From Emydura subglobosa (taxonomy: Eukaryota; Chordata; Testudines; Chelidae), in the NCBI GenBank assembly GCA_007922225.1, contig ML679974.1, positions 5,941,105 through 6,005,104 of the forward strand: a DNA stretch of 64,000 nt. The letters run 5' to 3'. Below are positions 34,361-46,950 of the stretch, piece after piece (position 1 is the first letter of the stretch; each line of letters begins with the position of its first letter). Both the position numbers and the translations under genes were made by a program. The notes beneath the pieces are model-generated. The model did no database searches. It worked only from the letters and a program-made list of their open reading frames with translations, and had not been told where the DNA came from.

Positions 34361-34598
34361 CTTGCCTACATCATTTTCCTCTTAAGAATAAAATGAATTG
34401 CTTCGACTTTACCAAGATTATCCACATTTCTGCTGTAATTTCAAGACTATTTTTAAAATGTTAACGTCACATTTATGTAGAACTGGCACTTCCTCTGAAT
34501 ACAAAGAACTCAAAAACACAAGTTCTCCTTTTTAAATAACTGTTTAAAAAAAAAGAGGGTTAGCACAGCAAAAACAAAGTGTGTGAAAAAGAAAATTA

Positions 34599-34877
34599 AG
34601 GCCTTGTCTACATAGTGTGGGTAAAGCACACTAAGGGGTGTGAGTTGTAAGCACTTTAAAGTGCTGCCCTCAACTGCCCCATGTAGACCCTGCTGGTGTG
34701 CTCTAAAAAGGATCAAAGTCATGTTAACATAGCCCTGTTTCAGACATGTTAATGTAAAGTAAGAACCTTTTCAAGGGCATGAGCAGGATCTCCAGGGACA
34801 ATTAGAGAGCAGCATGTTAGTGACTTGTATAAATCACACTCCTCTCGCTTGCTTTGCTGCACTATGTAGACAAGCCC
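34599..34877. mobile_element. MITE with terminal inverted repeats and TTA duplication
   Basis: Left end AGGCCTTGTCTACATAGTG is mirrored at the right by CACTATGTAGACAAGCCC. A direct TTA flanks both sides (34596-34598 and 34878-34880). About 279 bp with no coding capacity. The 3-bp TTA/TAA duplication points to the PIF/Harbinger class rather than hAT, though the termini are not perfect. Confidence 0.78.
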
Positions 34878-34881
34878 TTAG

Positions 34882-36694
34882 TCAGATTTTTGCTTCTCAC
34901 TACTCATTGCATTCCTCTCACATAAATCAGTGCATTTTTAAAAGGATTTATTCTGTGGCTGAGGTGGAGGACTATGTTTCTCAGTTTCTGATTTTGAGAA
35001 CAAACATAGTGCGTGCATCCCACAAAAGGCATCAAGATGCGCACTAGCTTAAATTAACACATAAAGGTCATTCTCAGGGGAATGATTGTTCATTCATGGC
35101 CAGAGCCAATGTCCACTGAAGACAATAGAGGAAAAAACCCCACTGATTTCCCTGGGCACTGGAAGACGCCTTGACAGTACTCCAAATCACAGGTCTAGGT
35201 AAGGCTGTATTAGCACTTCCACTGTACATTTGATATGAGGGTTTTTCCTAAAGCTGGGCTGTAAGAATTTCCTCTTGATGAAACTTGGCATATTTATCAC
35301 CATTAACACCCCACCAGCTGAGTACAGCAATTAGCCGTGACATGGCAAGCATTAGTATTTGATGCATGCTTCTGGGCATTGCAAGGTACATAGCCAAGTA
35401 GTATATCCAGAGCCACCTTGCTATGATTTGCTGCTATTAGTGAATGGTTCCTTAATTAAAAATCTTATGGGGATGGACAGTGATTTGCCATCATAATCCA
35501 CTATGAAATAAAGTTTCCAGTTGAAGGGCAAGATACAATGGTAGGGAAAGTATCCTAAACCTAATGAACCTCCTCTTTTGAACATATTTAGAGTCTATTT
35601 TTTCCCTTGACTCTTCTCTTCAAGGTTTCCTGGACTATTACTTCTCTCTACTTCCTTCCCTCAGAAGCCCAGCTGCCTTTCTAGCAACAGATTGTAGCAG
35701 AGCCACTTTTGTCTCATTTGCCCCCTCCCCACGCTTCCCATGTTGCTTCTGGCGGCATCTAGAAGGCAACAAATAAAATGAAAGCACTGACAACTGAGGT
35801 CAATTCAACATCAGCAGAGGCATTTTCATGATCAGTGGCTGACAGAGACTGTCCCAATAGGCAGCCTTAAGGTAAACGGCTGTTCGTGACTAACCAGTCT
35901 ATTGATGGCTGGGGTAAAACTCACCCAGTCATACACCTTGCTGTGATTCTGAGCCTTAAAACATTTACTTTGTATGCAACAAAGAATATTAACACAATCC
36001 CTGAGGTTAAGCACCCGTCTGGGTTTGCAAACCAAGACCTCCCAGCTGGGTTTGCAAGGGCGAAATGACAAGTCAAGGGAATGGAAGAGTAATCGCAGAA
36101 CGGATTTGTAATCAAGAAGTTCTATTCTCTTGTGACTTCTACTTCAGAACAATACCCACCGGCATGCACTTGTTTGGGATGAGCTGCAGGGCCCCAAAAG
36201 GGTGGGCATGACTAAAAGGGGAAAATATAATCGCAGATGCAGTGTTTTATTTCCAACATGTATTTAAATTGTACCTCTCACTGAAAATCAAACCTAGGAA
36301 TAAAAAATAGAGCTGAAGAGGGCACTGCCAAGTAACTCTTCAATTACTGTCTTTCATTCTCCCTTTTTGGGTGGCAAGCTTCCCTTCCTCCACCATTCCC
36401 CAGAGCTACAGCCTGGGTTATTTAATAGTAGTGTCTAATTATAGTTTTGTAGATGCTACAGAACTAATGAAAACCCTCCTAAGTAAGTAGTAGCCATCCA
36501 AAAAAGGTCAAGTTCTGCCCTTGGATGGCGGTGCATGCACCTCTCATCTGAAAGCAGTGAGTGCCCTGAATGCATCAGGAGGTTGAACTTGGTCCTTTCA
36601 CCCATCAGCTTATAAAACAATGGGTCGTATATTGGGGCATTGCAAAATGATGTTAAAATTATAACGGTGAAATGGCAAAGCTTGGATTTTTAAG
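34882..36694. other. Upstream flank, nothing recognised
   Basis: Non-coding DNA with no convincing exon or repeat termini. Confidence 0.4.
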
Positions 36695-36812
36695 TTTGTT
36701 GGGCCAGGGTTTTCAAAGAGTTTAAGGGAGTGAGGTGCCTAACTCTCATTGATGTTCAGTTGGATTTGGGCATCCAACCTTTGTGCTCCTTTCAAAATCC
36801 CAGCCTTAGCCC
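36695..36812. repeat. Palindromic interspersed repeat fragment
   Basis: Carries GTTTTCAAAGAGTTTAAGGG, GAGGTGCCTAACTCTCATTG and GGGCATCC, sharing the 'ggtgcctaactc' core with 46855-46950. Class unknown to me. Confidence 0.5.
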
Positions 36813-37216
36813 TTAGACTGCAAGAGCCTGAATAATTCAGGAAAGGTAAGTGCACACATGCTGGCCTGTTCTGCACTTCATAGACTCATCCCCATGTTGT
36901 GATGTTACAGCTACCAGGAAGTCCCCTGTGGAGAATAGAGCCAATTTCTGATGGCAGCCATTTTAAAACTGGCAAGGTATACAGTGGAATAAACACATTT
37001 CAAAGCGCATAAAGTCATCCAGCCTTCCATTTACCCAAACACCTGGAATCCATTCCTTTCTATAGCATCTGAATCCTGATAGCAATACTGTACATGCTGG
37101 GATGTCAGAATAAAGGGAGAGCTGCCTGGAACAACTGAAGGGAATCTAAACAGAAAAGAGAACAGTGCTTGTGTATCAAATGCTCGTTAGTCTCATAGTT
37201 TGGGGCTGGTGTCCTA

Positions 37217-37336
37217 GGATGACCAGATAGCAAATGTGAAAAATCAGGACCGGGGGAGGGTGATCATAGTTGCCTATATAAGACAAAGCCCCTAATATCA
37301 GGAAGGTTCTGATAATATCAGGATATCTGGTCACCC
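37217..37336. mobile_element. Small MITE with TA duplication
   Basis: GGATGACCAGAT at the left is the inverted complement, with one mismatch, of ATCTGGTCACCC at the right. A TA dinucleotide (inside CCTAGG / CCTAGG) lies at each end. About 120 bp, without coding sequence. The TA duplication suggests a Tc1/mariner-type element. Confidence 0.72.
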
Positions 37337-40122
37337 TAGGTGTCCCAAACAGCACAGATAACTCGTTTATCAATATTCAGTACTTTTATTTATGCTGTGT
37401 CCTCCTCATCTATCTGCCATCAGATTCTCTCCTCACCCCCAGTGGATCGGTGCTAATTAGTAGGAGTGTGGAAGGGACAAACCACTAAACAATCTGCACA
37501 GTAGCTCTATACATTTCTCATTGCCTTCCCCCGCCTAGTCTTTTCCCACTTCTAAGCAACATAGCTTTCTGCTCTCCCTAGACAAGTGACTGGGAAAGAT
37601 GGAGCATGGGCAGCAGAAGCAATAATTATGCCAGAGTCTCCAGTCCCTTCTAACTTCACCTGCAATCTGCTCCCAACTCAGCAGAAGAGCACTCAGATGT
37701 TTTGTGTAGGAAGCAGGTATAAGACCCTGGAGACATACCCTTTTTAAATCCCCCTTTTGCTCACGTCAATGGAAAATACTTTGACCTCCAGTTTTTAATA
37801 CTTACAGAATTAGTTCCCTTTTACAGCGCCAGCTGCAAACACATTTAGTTAGAGTCATCCAGATATAGCCTCTCTGGAAAGACGAGTCAAGACCCATGGG
37901 AGCTCAGACAGTATAAAGGAAATTTTAGCCCCACTTCTAGTTCCTAGTGAAAAAGTGACAGTCTTTCATTGGATCACATGCCTTCTGGTCAGTGAGACTG
38001 GATGTATGCAGTCAGACCCCCGGCTTTGTAATCCTGAATGAAGCCCATCCTTTTTCCCCTAGTAACACATTTCTAGAGTGACCTTAGTTCTTTTGAAATC
38101 TGCCTGACAGTCAGCCCTAGTGAAGGAAGACTCCATCTCGTTCACAAGATGGGCAGGAACGACAAGAGCTTCCTGACTCTGACCTGCCAACCTGTCCCTG
38201 CTCTGAAAAGTCTGGAATAGATTCAGGTGTTTTTACTGACGAGATTATAAACCAACAGTTGCTTTTAGGACTACTTGCCTCTGTCCCAGATATGCCATCC
38301 CAGACCCCACCCTTTGTGGGTTTTATTGGGCAGGACCATGGTAGGCCCCAGTGGTGGCGGGGATGGTGGCACTCACTGAAGGGAGGGAAAGCCCCAGCTG
38401 GTGGGCAAGGTAGGAAAGAAGAATGGTAGGTTTGGAATGGAGGAGTTGGGGCAGCTCCCCATGGTGTGAAAGGCATGAGTAGGTATGAGATAGGTAGATG
38501 GGAAGATACCAATGCACATGTGGGTGAGCGGCGGGGGCCTTCCCCAGAAAGAGAGTGAGCACCTTAAATACGAGCAACCTCAATGGAGGAAGCAAGCCCA
38601 CAGCACTGGAGGCAGCAGCACGCCTTGCTACAGCTGACGTCTGCTGGATCCCAAGACTTGCAGCACATGCTCCCAGCCCTCATGAACTGCTCTCCTGCCT
38701 GCAAAGCCCAGGTCATATGAGACTTTAAAATGTGGGGGTGGGGGGAGAGACACTGAGGGAGACTTGACAAGTCTCTTGGTTTGACCGTAAGCATCACAAT
38801 AGTTAGTGTTTTATTTCCAAACCCAGCACTGCTCCTCCAGCCAAGCTAATCTCAGCTTTAATTTAAGTGAAATAAGTTTCTAGTCCTCATGGTTGCTGAG
38901 CAAATCTGGAAAGCCTAACTTGAATGTTCCCAAAAGGCCCAGAAACTAAAAGGCAAATAAAATGAACCCAAAATGTTTGGTTGGGGTTTTTTTGGTCTCA
39001 TGATTTTGGGGGGGCCCAATCATGATTTTGAATGCAGGGGGTTGGCCCTATTAGGGAAACATTTGAGTGTCATAAGAGGTGACATTAGAAAAATGGGCTG
39101 TTCTCATGAGGTAGTGAGTTAAGCTCTCATAGTAGTCAATATTTTTACTTTCTTACTGAGACACCAACAAAAGTGGTATCTGATGCAATGACTTCTGCAC
39201 AAATTCATTTCATGTAAATCATTGACCATCTCACTACAGATCTGGGCTGTACATAGATCAATAACAAGTGGCAAAAAGCCTCTTATTACCGTACTCCGAG
39301 TGAGCCAATGCCTGAAGTTATTCTTGTTAACAAGATGAACAGAATCACTTATCTAACATACAAGTTACTTAATTTGAAACAAAATGCTTTAAAAATAATC
39401 ACTTGAGTAAATACTGATATGAGAAAAAAGGTCAGAGAAACTAATAAAGATTCTATGACCAATAGAGTATAAATAATGTAAGTACGGTTAATTGGAAATT
39501 ATCACAATTCCAATACTATCATACTGAAGTCAGACAAAACCAGAATGGGAAATTCAGTAAAAAATGCAGTTAAACAACTGAAGAAAGAGACATGTGCACA
39601 GCCACAGATCCACATCAAGTTTCAGAATTACACAGATTAAGCAGAAGCACTGAAAGAGGCAAAAACTGTGTAACAGACAGGAGAATCAGAAACATGTTAG
39701 GAAATCCCCTGAAATATGTAGTAGACACAAAAGAGACTGAGACCTACACACTTGTACTGTTTTAGAGGTGTAAATATTTCACATAATGTACTGTTCTTTG
39801 GCTTGCTGTAGCTCCAGTCACTGTAGTAGAAAAGGTGTAGCACTTGCTACTTTCATTCTAGTTAGGAAACCGTGCTCTCAGTCTCTTTCCAACTAGTTTG
39901 TAAAAGAGCATGCACCATTCTTGTCATGCTTTGTATTAAGCCAGAGAGAGATCTCCAAATAAGTTTTTGAATATTTGTTCAAATAAAAAAGGGAATTTCC
40001 TTCAGCTGTATTCACACCCCAATTTTGTTTGGTTTTAATGAACACAAAGTTAGATTACTAGCAGGAATGTTTGTGGAGACGGTACTTGCTAGACAATATT
40101 TGGCCAAACAGATTGAATCTAA
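37337..40122. other. Upstream flank, nothing recognised
   Basis: Long non-coding stretch without recognised repeats or exons. Minus-strand frames near 38100-38800 are Pro/Ser-rich with no splice context and no homology I can name. Confidence 0.4.
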
Positions 40123-40413
40123 AGGTATGTCTACATTGCAGCTGGGAGGTGTAATTCCTGGAGCGGAGGGGGGACATACACAGGCCAGCTCTGCTTGAGC
40201 CAGTGCCTAAAGATGGAAGTGTGGCTGTGGTGATGGCCCCAGATAGCTGCCTATGTCCAAGCCCACCTGATGCCCTGAGTACGTACCTGGGTGGCTATCC
40301 TAAGCAGCTGAAACCACATTGCTATTTTTAGCACACTAGTTTGAGCAGAACTAGGATTTGTATATCTACCCATGTAGGGAATTACACCTTCAAGCTGCTG
40401 TGTAGACATAGCC
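40123..40413. mobile_element. MITE with long inverted ends and TAA duplication
   Basis: Left end AGGTATGTCTACATTGCAGC is mirrored by GCTGTGTAGACATAGCC at the right, and the inverted similarity continues inward (GTGTAATTCC versus GGAATTACACC). TAA flanks both ends (40120-40122 and 40414-40416). About 291 bp, no coding capacity. Same family as 17733 and probably 44004. The 3-bp TAA duplication fits PIF/Harbinger. Confidence 0.85.
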
Positions 40414-40416
40414 TAA

Positions 40417-41364
40417 GAGACATACCCTAGGTGTAGAAGCATGCCAGATGCTGGGTGTGCCCACTCAAAACAACCAAACAGCTCAGATTTCAAGTCTCAA
40501 AACATTTACAACGAACTGCTTGTGAACTACCTACAGAACAAGAATCATATGAAGAAGCTACTGAGCAAACTGCTTTGGACAATTACACTCAGAAAATTTT
40601 AAGCAGCTCACAGAAAACAATTAGACAATCTCTTTGTTTGCACAAGAAGTTATTCTTTCAGTTCCGGTACTGACACACTGAATAATGCAAACAGTTTACT
40701 TAGAAATGGGCCAAAACAGACATTGTTTATGGAAACCCTACCCATCCAGAGAATTTTTGTGGTTCAAAAGACGGAACCTAGATCCAAACCAGTCTTAACT
40801 CTGGTTTTCTACAAAAAGGGAACCTGTACACACATGAAAGCCAAATCTCTGCAACTTCTGACCACTTCCAGTTTTAACGCAGAACTTAGGAGATTTAAAC
40901 ACCAGTAAGGTGTTGTTCTCTAGTTTTCCCACGTACTTTTAAAGAAAAAAATATTCTAGTAGATTAAGGGTCTCTCCTCTTATAGATAAATTTTCCCTCA
41001 TCCACACCACTTTGGTGAAGAAGGCTAGACACAGATCCTTCTTAAATCTAGCAAGAACGAGCTTGACTGAAAGCAACATGAGGGTCTATCCGCTCCTCCT
41101 TCAGCTGAGTTTTTCTTCTGCAGCACTCCCAGTGATTGCCATCTGGAACTAGAGGCCTCAACCTCCGTGGTACCTCCTGTTGTTGTATTGGGAAATAACC
41201 TTTCTCTTCTAGCACATTTTGTGGCTTACAGTTTCTTGGCTTTGGTATTGTTAGCCTTAAAACTACCCTCTAAAATCTAATAATTTAAATTTCTATATGA
41301 TAGTATCTTTCCTCTAGAAGTCACTGGACCCTAAGAACTCCCCAGTGCCAGCTGGCACACTGTT
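40417..41364. other. Upstream flank, nothing recognised
   Basis: Non-coding DNA with no recognised feature. Confidence 0.4.
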
Positions 41365-42502
41365 GTCATGATATAGGCCCAAAAGTTGGCATGTAATATA
41401 TCTTTGCAAAACTAACAACTCACCAATCATTAATATTCTCGTGATGTATGTATGATACACACACAAAGGACTTCATAGCCATGTACTACAAATGTGTTCT
41501 TATCGTGTATTTAGCAAGCAGTGCCTAAGCCATGCCTGTTCCAGACAAAGGAACATGGTTCCACCTGCTTAAATGGGTCTCTGGTGTAAATTAGGCAAGG
41601 TGTCACCAAAGACAAAGAAAAGCACATTTTCATGCATGTAAAGAAAGCCATCAGGAGAGCTAGTGTGGAAAACTTAATACTTAATTTTATAGGGGATTGG
41701 AGGGGAATGGAGACTGTACAACCAGAAAGCCTTGTGCCTCTTGAGGCAGAGTCAATGAACTTTGGGAAGACAGCATGGTATCTACAGGAGAGAGAGAAGC
41801 TTTGGCTGGGCTTACTTTTCAAAGAACGCAATTCAAATGTTTACTAGACTATAAAAAGAGAGGGGAGAGAATCCCATAGTTATTCATTACTAGGCAGATA
41901 CAAGAGGCCCTTGTACATCTGAGAAAAGTAAATCTTTCAACAAAGGGGGTTGAAGTCTCTAGGAACTGAATATAAGTGGAAATACCTGCTTAGGCAAAAA
42001 TTATAACTCACTGAAGTTAAGTTTTAGTCCTAAAAGCATATTCTTATGTTTGTTTGTTTGTTTGTAACCCTTTCTATCCTTACTCCTTTTACTTGGTACC
42101 ACTTAAATCTATTAAATTTGTTAGTCTTTAAAGTGCTACAGGACTCTCGTTGTTTTTGCTGTATACAGACTAACATGGCTACCCCTCTGGAACTTAAATC
42201 TATGACTTTCTGTTTACTTGTTTGATTTGTACCATAAACCAGTTCAGTGCACTGATTGAAGGGAAGGGTGTATTAACCCCAGTTAAGCTAGCAGGCTGCT
42301 ATGTATTGAGTTGTGGCTCAATATTTAGTACTTGCAAGGCAAAGTTTGGACTGGCAGAGTCCTGAAGAATTTGCTGGCAAGGCAGACAAGCTGGTGTGTC
42401 AGAGTTGTCACCCAGCTTAGCAGTAGCAAAGCTCTCACCTGCTCAGGCTGAGAGGGGTAACCCAGTAACTCACAGTTCTGGAAACCCCAGCAGATTGTCA
42501 CA
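41365..42502 (+). mobile_element. Probable LTR (about 1.1 kb) with a nested insertion
   Basis: Possible ends TGTTGTCATGATATAGGCCC and CAGATTGTCACA. Inside, an ACTATAAAAAGAGAGG box near 41850 and a GTTTG run near 42040 give an LTR-like order, plus strand. A short retroposon (42113-42191) sits within it. No certain TSD for the LTR itself, so its limits are provisional. Confidence 0.45.
42113..42191 (+). mobile_element. Short retroposon insertion with 12-bp target-site duplication
   Basis: A 79-bp segment with AATTTGTTAGTCTTTAAAG, TGCTACAGGACTCTCG and ACAGACTAACATGGCTACCC is flanked by perfect 12-bp direct repeats ACTTAAATCTAT (42101-42112 and 42192-42203). It is the 3' tail of the repeat seen at 22578-22657. 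The long duplication and 5' truncation indicate target-primed reverse transcription. There is no poly-A tail. Confidence 0.88.
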
Positions 42503-44003
42503 GCCACCTAGTGTGTTTTATTGCTTGCACATAGTGAGGCAATTCATTCATCACTGAAATGCAGGCGTTCCTGCTAGATACAGAAACAAAAACAGTCTGC
42601 ACCAAAATCCTCAAACAAAAAGTATTCCAGGAATGTGGCAGGAGCAAGGGGGTAGATGGTGAAAGGAGTCACAGGATCATCACAGTTTAATACAAATAGC
42701 CGCTCTGAGGTTTTGGATTCGTTTCAGCAGTTCTAGTTTAAACAAACAATGCAAAAAGTCATTGGCATTGCATTATGTCAATGGAACCTCAAAGCCAGAA
42801 AGTTTCAAAACCAAATACACAAGCTCAACAGATCTTTTTGCCCCTGACTTCTAACTCAGTAGATGTCCTTCAGTTTCTGTGGAAGCACCCCAACCTCTCT
42901 TAAATTTCATTCTTTATGGTAGTTTCGGCTGTCTATAATTAGCTCTCAGATAGCTGTGCAGGGTGTGGCCCTGAGCTGACTAAATCTTGGCTGGGTTTTA
43001 ACCCTAAAAATGCCTGCTCATTGTGTAGTTCAGCAAGGCCTCCTCCTGAAGGATACAACTGGTGTGCAGCTGGGCAACTAGGTCTCCACCCACAGCACCG
43101 GTTGACCTGGGCATCCTATCCTAGGGTGCAATGACAATTAACTTTCACAACTTAAACAATGAGGAAATTTAGAACTTGCATCTAAAGGGTTAACCGCCAA
43201 GAGATTAGCACCTGTGTTATTGGTGGAGGAGTCAGCATTGTTTGAACTAGTTTATTAAGGTAGCACATCTCTTACAAGAGGAGATACTATTCCCTGTTTC
43301 CATGTTTATGGTATTCAGAAAGGGCTAATCTTCTCTTGTTGACTTCACACTAGAATGAGGACCTGGCCTTCACTATACTTGATTAGTTACTCAAGTACAG
43401 ACTTGACACAATGCACATGTTGTTATACAGATAAACTGCCCTGTTCAATAGGAGTGTGTACTGTCACTTGCACAACCACTAAGGTATTTTCCTGAAGATA
43501 CATAATTCCCCAGATGGCCCTGAAATTTTATGATTAAGTCTTCATTATGTAAGTAGATAACTTTCAGCCTCTTTTTTTTTTTAACCTTAGGTTAAGATTT
43601 TAATCAGTGAGACAAGTCAGGTAAGAGGCTGGGACTTCAGAGGTCAGTCCAATGGCAGATAAGGTTTTGCACTTCTATAATGACTGAAAGCCTTGCAATA
43701 CACCCCAGGTGTCACTTTGTCTACTTCTACCCACCTTTACAGCACGGAATCTGCCTCCATGGGTTAACAGCTCACAGCAACACTACACAACAGTTTAGTG
43801 CAGGAAATGAACAATCCAATCAGACCAAAACTTCAAGAGGATTTTAGGGAGACAGAATGTAAGTTACGTGATCTGGAGTTTGGCTTGGAGACCTGGTTGA
43901 ACATACCGCTGTTAGAAAAACTGCAATAGTATCTTTAACCACCACAAGCACCACAGAAAACAAAGAAATGAGAACTCGAGCCACGTCAGTGGAGCGAGAG
44001 TTA
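42503..44003. other. Upstream flank, nothing recognised
   Basis: Non-coding DNA; no repeat ends or exon recognised. Confidence 0.4.
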
Positions 44004-44258
44004 GCCGGTATGTCTGCACTGCAGTCATGGAGTGTAGACATATCCGAGCTATCTAGCTAGCTCGGGGACTGTTAGCAGTGAAGCTGCATCAGCACACCCA
44101 TCAGCATGGGCTAGATGTACGAATCATTACTCAGCATTCCAGGTGGGCTTGTTCAGCCCCCTCTGAAGTGCATCCTGCCGCGGCTTCATTGCTGTAGTGC
44201 CCACAAAAGCTAGATCAAAGTTCACTTGAATGTATCCGCATAAACTGCAGTCACACCC
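44004..44258. mobile_element. MITE-like element, diverged
   Basis: Left GCCGGTATGTCTGCACTGCA and right AACTGCAGTCACACCCC are decayed inverted ends of the 40123 family. The inner CCTGCCGCGGCTTCATTGC matches the family's inner part. TTA precedes the left end; the right boundary is uncertain. Confidence 0.6.
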
Positions 44259-44787
44259 CATGAGAGCAGTGCAGAGATAACTTTATTGAGATGGCACCAA
44301 TAGCGCACTTCAATCACTGGACAGAAATGCACAACACAGAGACAAAGAAAAAAAAAACACCCTGGAAACTGAACAATGAGTTTTAACGAGGCATGCTCAG
44401 GTGCCACTATAAGAAGTTGTGGCAATTAACAGGCAAGAACATGCCCTCATGGAACTACAGCTGGGTTAAAATACAAAAGTTGCATGTGCGTACACTAATC
44501 CACTGAGTGGCAATCCCTAATTAGCTTCATGGTAGACTATTGCTGCACCATTTGAATTGGATGTAGAGAACACACTGGGAGGTGCTCTGATTTTCTGAAT
44601 ACTTCATAGAGAAAACTACCAGGTCAGTGATCTCAAATGTTAATTAATAGATACTCCAAGAATTAAGGATTTTTTTTGGTTTTGACTCCAGGATTGAGCT
44701 AGGGAGAATTAGAAATGTGATCAGAAAGAAGACTATTGAAGGGATAAGGTGTATCTTTACAGAAATATTGTAAATTGCTTCTAAACT

Positions 44788-44880
44788 AAGCCCCCAGTCC
44801 TGTGAAGAGTTATGCACATGAATAATGTGATTGAAGGTAAGCAGATGTGTAACTATTTGTAGGATCAGGCCTCTGTTCTG
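44788..44880. repeat. Fold-back repeat
   Basis: CCCCCAGTCCTGTGAAGAG at the left and TATTTGTAGGATCAGGCC at the right are the two arms of a common turtle/crocodilian palindrome (cagtcctgc...gcaggatca). Inner arms are decayed (TTATGCACATG / AGCAGATGTGTAA). Confidence 0.55.
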
Positions 44881-45224
44881 ACCAGCATGATATACAAACA
44901 TAGCAAAATTTTAAAAAATTACATCCTATCCCATCTCATTTTAAGTTGTCTTTGGCTGAATGCCAGGAATTATTGGGCTTGCAGATAGCCATCATGATAA
45001 TATCAATGACAGAGAATAGCATACCTATTGTCCCGCCAAGGATATAGGACCAGATACCACAGTCTTTAGGCACACAAGAACCTTGTTTATATAAGGACTA
45101 AATATCAGGTTTCTCATTTCATGACATCACCAATTTACCAACACCAACTTATTTCTCTTTTCTGTTTTTAATTTACATCATATTTTTAACTTAGAAAGTC
45201 ATCTGCTATGAGCCTTTTACCACA

Positions 45225-45440
45225 GGAGGGAGGGAATGTGGGCTAGTGGAGGGAGGACTGGACTGGACTGGGACTCAGGAGACCTGGAATTCCTGGCTCT
45301 GCCAGTGGCCTGCTGGGTGACCTTGGGCAAGGCACTTTCCCCTTCCTGTGCCTGTTTTCCCCATCTATAAAATGGGGATAAGATACTGATCTTCTTTGTA
45401 AAGTGCTTTGAGATCTACAGATGAAAGTAGCGATGTAAGT
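45225..45440 (+). mobile_element. tRNA-derived SINE (Cry type), well preserved body
   Basis: Contains GGGACTCAGGAGACCTGG, TGGGTGACCTTGGGCAAGGC, CCATCTATAAAATGGGGATA and AAAGTGCTTTGAGATCTACA in the usual order. The tRNA head is disturbed by a duplicated GGACT. Plus strand. Confidence 0.9.
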
Positions 45441-46000
45441 GCTGGAACCCCAGGGGTGGTGGAAGCTCGCTCTGAATCAGGGGAGCAGTTGAAGGCCCTG
45501 AGAGAGAGCAGAAGGGAACTGGGGGGGGTTGTAGAGGATGCTGGGGGAGGCCCATGGGAGCGGAAGGGCGACTCCCTACAGAACCTGTCCCATTACTCCC
45601 CTCCCCCCCTCCAGGCCTGGAAAGGGGCTGCACAGTCCAGGGAGCCCTGCTAGCCAGCTTCAGCTCTGCCCTGTGCTCCTAGCAGCTCCATCCCAAGTGT
45701 TCCTTTTCTTGGTCTTGGCTGCAGCTTCCTTGGCTCCCTCCACACTTACCTGCTGCCAAGAGACCCTGATGTGGCCCTGAACCAGCGCTTTATGGTTCAC
45801 AGGGCACTCTGCAGCCTGGGAGGGAAAGGGGGCTGCCTGGCTCAGGACCAGTTCCCCCTACCAGGCATTGACATTAAGGTCCCTACCCCCTGTTCCCCCA
45901 GCTCCTAAATGGTGGCTGCGAAGTGGCAAGAATTAGTTGAAGAGCTGGACGGGCATTCTGGAGCGTTCCAGAGCGTTCCACCATGATTTGAGCCCTGTAT
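45441..46000. other. GC-rich stretch
   Basis: Relative G+C peak with few CpGs and a G/C-rich mix; includes the duplicated GAGCGTTCCA at about 45963-45980. Not an obvious CpG island. Probably repeat-derived, with no recognised gene. Confidence 0.35.
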
Positions 46001-46854
46001 GTAAGACCCAGGGGTTATTATTACCACCACAAGACACCAACCTAGAACAAAGCTAGCTAGCATGACAACAAAGGAGAGTGTGTACCCACAAAACCACTAC
46101 CGTGACCTCCACACTGACTAGCTTTTCAGGTTCTGTAGAAAAGTGAAGTACTAAGCCACTGCTTCCAATATCAGTGAAGAACTGTCCAGCAAAAACTTAA
46201 TACACGATGCTGATTAAAAACCCTAGTAATTTAAACAATACCAAGACATTCTCCGCTCTTTCCAATAAACACGTTTACAAGAGCAAAAAAAGAATATTTA
46301 CATGTTACTATTACAAATAGGCACACCAGTTAAAAGATAAGTAGTTAGCACTTTTTACTCCCCTGATCCTTTGTCTCCGTATCCAATGTGGCTCAGTCAT
46401 GACCAACCACATGGCCTACAGCTACCAAATTCACAGTCAAAACAACAGCAGCACCACCACCTTTCACGCTAACCTTCTGCCTTTCATCAGTTCCTTGCTG
46501 TCCTTATAGGGTGTTTTTCCTCATGAAATGCTGAGGACATCCTATACAAGTTGCAATAAAACAGCAATCCAGCACAAAGTAAGAATTAATAAAAGTGAGA
46601 GATTCATCAGGAAAGATGTTAGTTGGGGCTGCTTTTATTTTTTTCTTTTAAAGCAGGCCTTTAAATTTAGTCAAACTCACCAGCTATTGTCCTAAAGAGT
46701 CTATTTTATAAGCAAAGCTTTTAGGCTCTCTCTTTTCTAGCTGGTACATACCTGTTATGTTTTCTGTTTTGTAGTACTGAAATGGCATATTTTGTGTCCA
46801 TATCATCTTAAGCTTCTGAGTAACTCCCTATTCTAAATTATTTTATCTTATGGG

Positions 46855-46950
46855 CTGGGGCCTAGCTCCTGAAAAAGTTATTTAGGCATCTAACTCCCAC
46901 TGATTTCAATGGAAGTTAGGCACCAAAACACCTTTGATGACCTGGGCCTA
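46855..46950. repeat. Palindromic interspersed repeat fragment
   Basis: GGCATCTAACTCCCACTGA and TCAATGGAAGTTAGGCACC form an imperfect hairpin. Same core as 36695-36812. Confidence 0.55.

Noticed and set aside
38117..38797. Overlapping Pro/Ser-rich minus-strand frames
   Set aside because: Low-complexity translation of GA-rich DNA, without recognised exon borders or homology.
45441..46000. Possible CpG-island promoter
   Set aside because: G+C is raised but CpG pairs are scarce and no first exon is evident.
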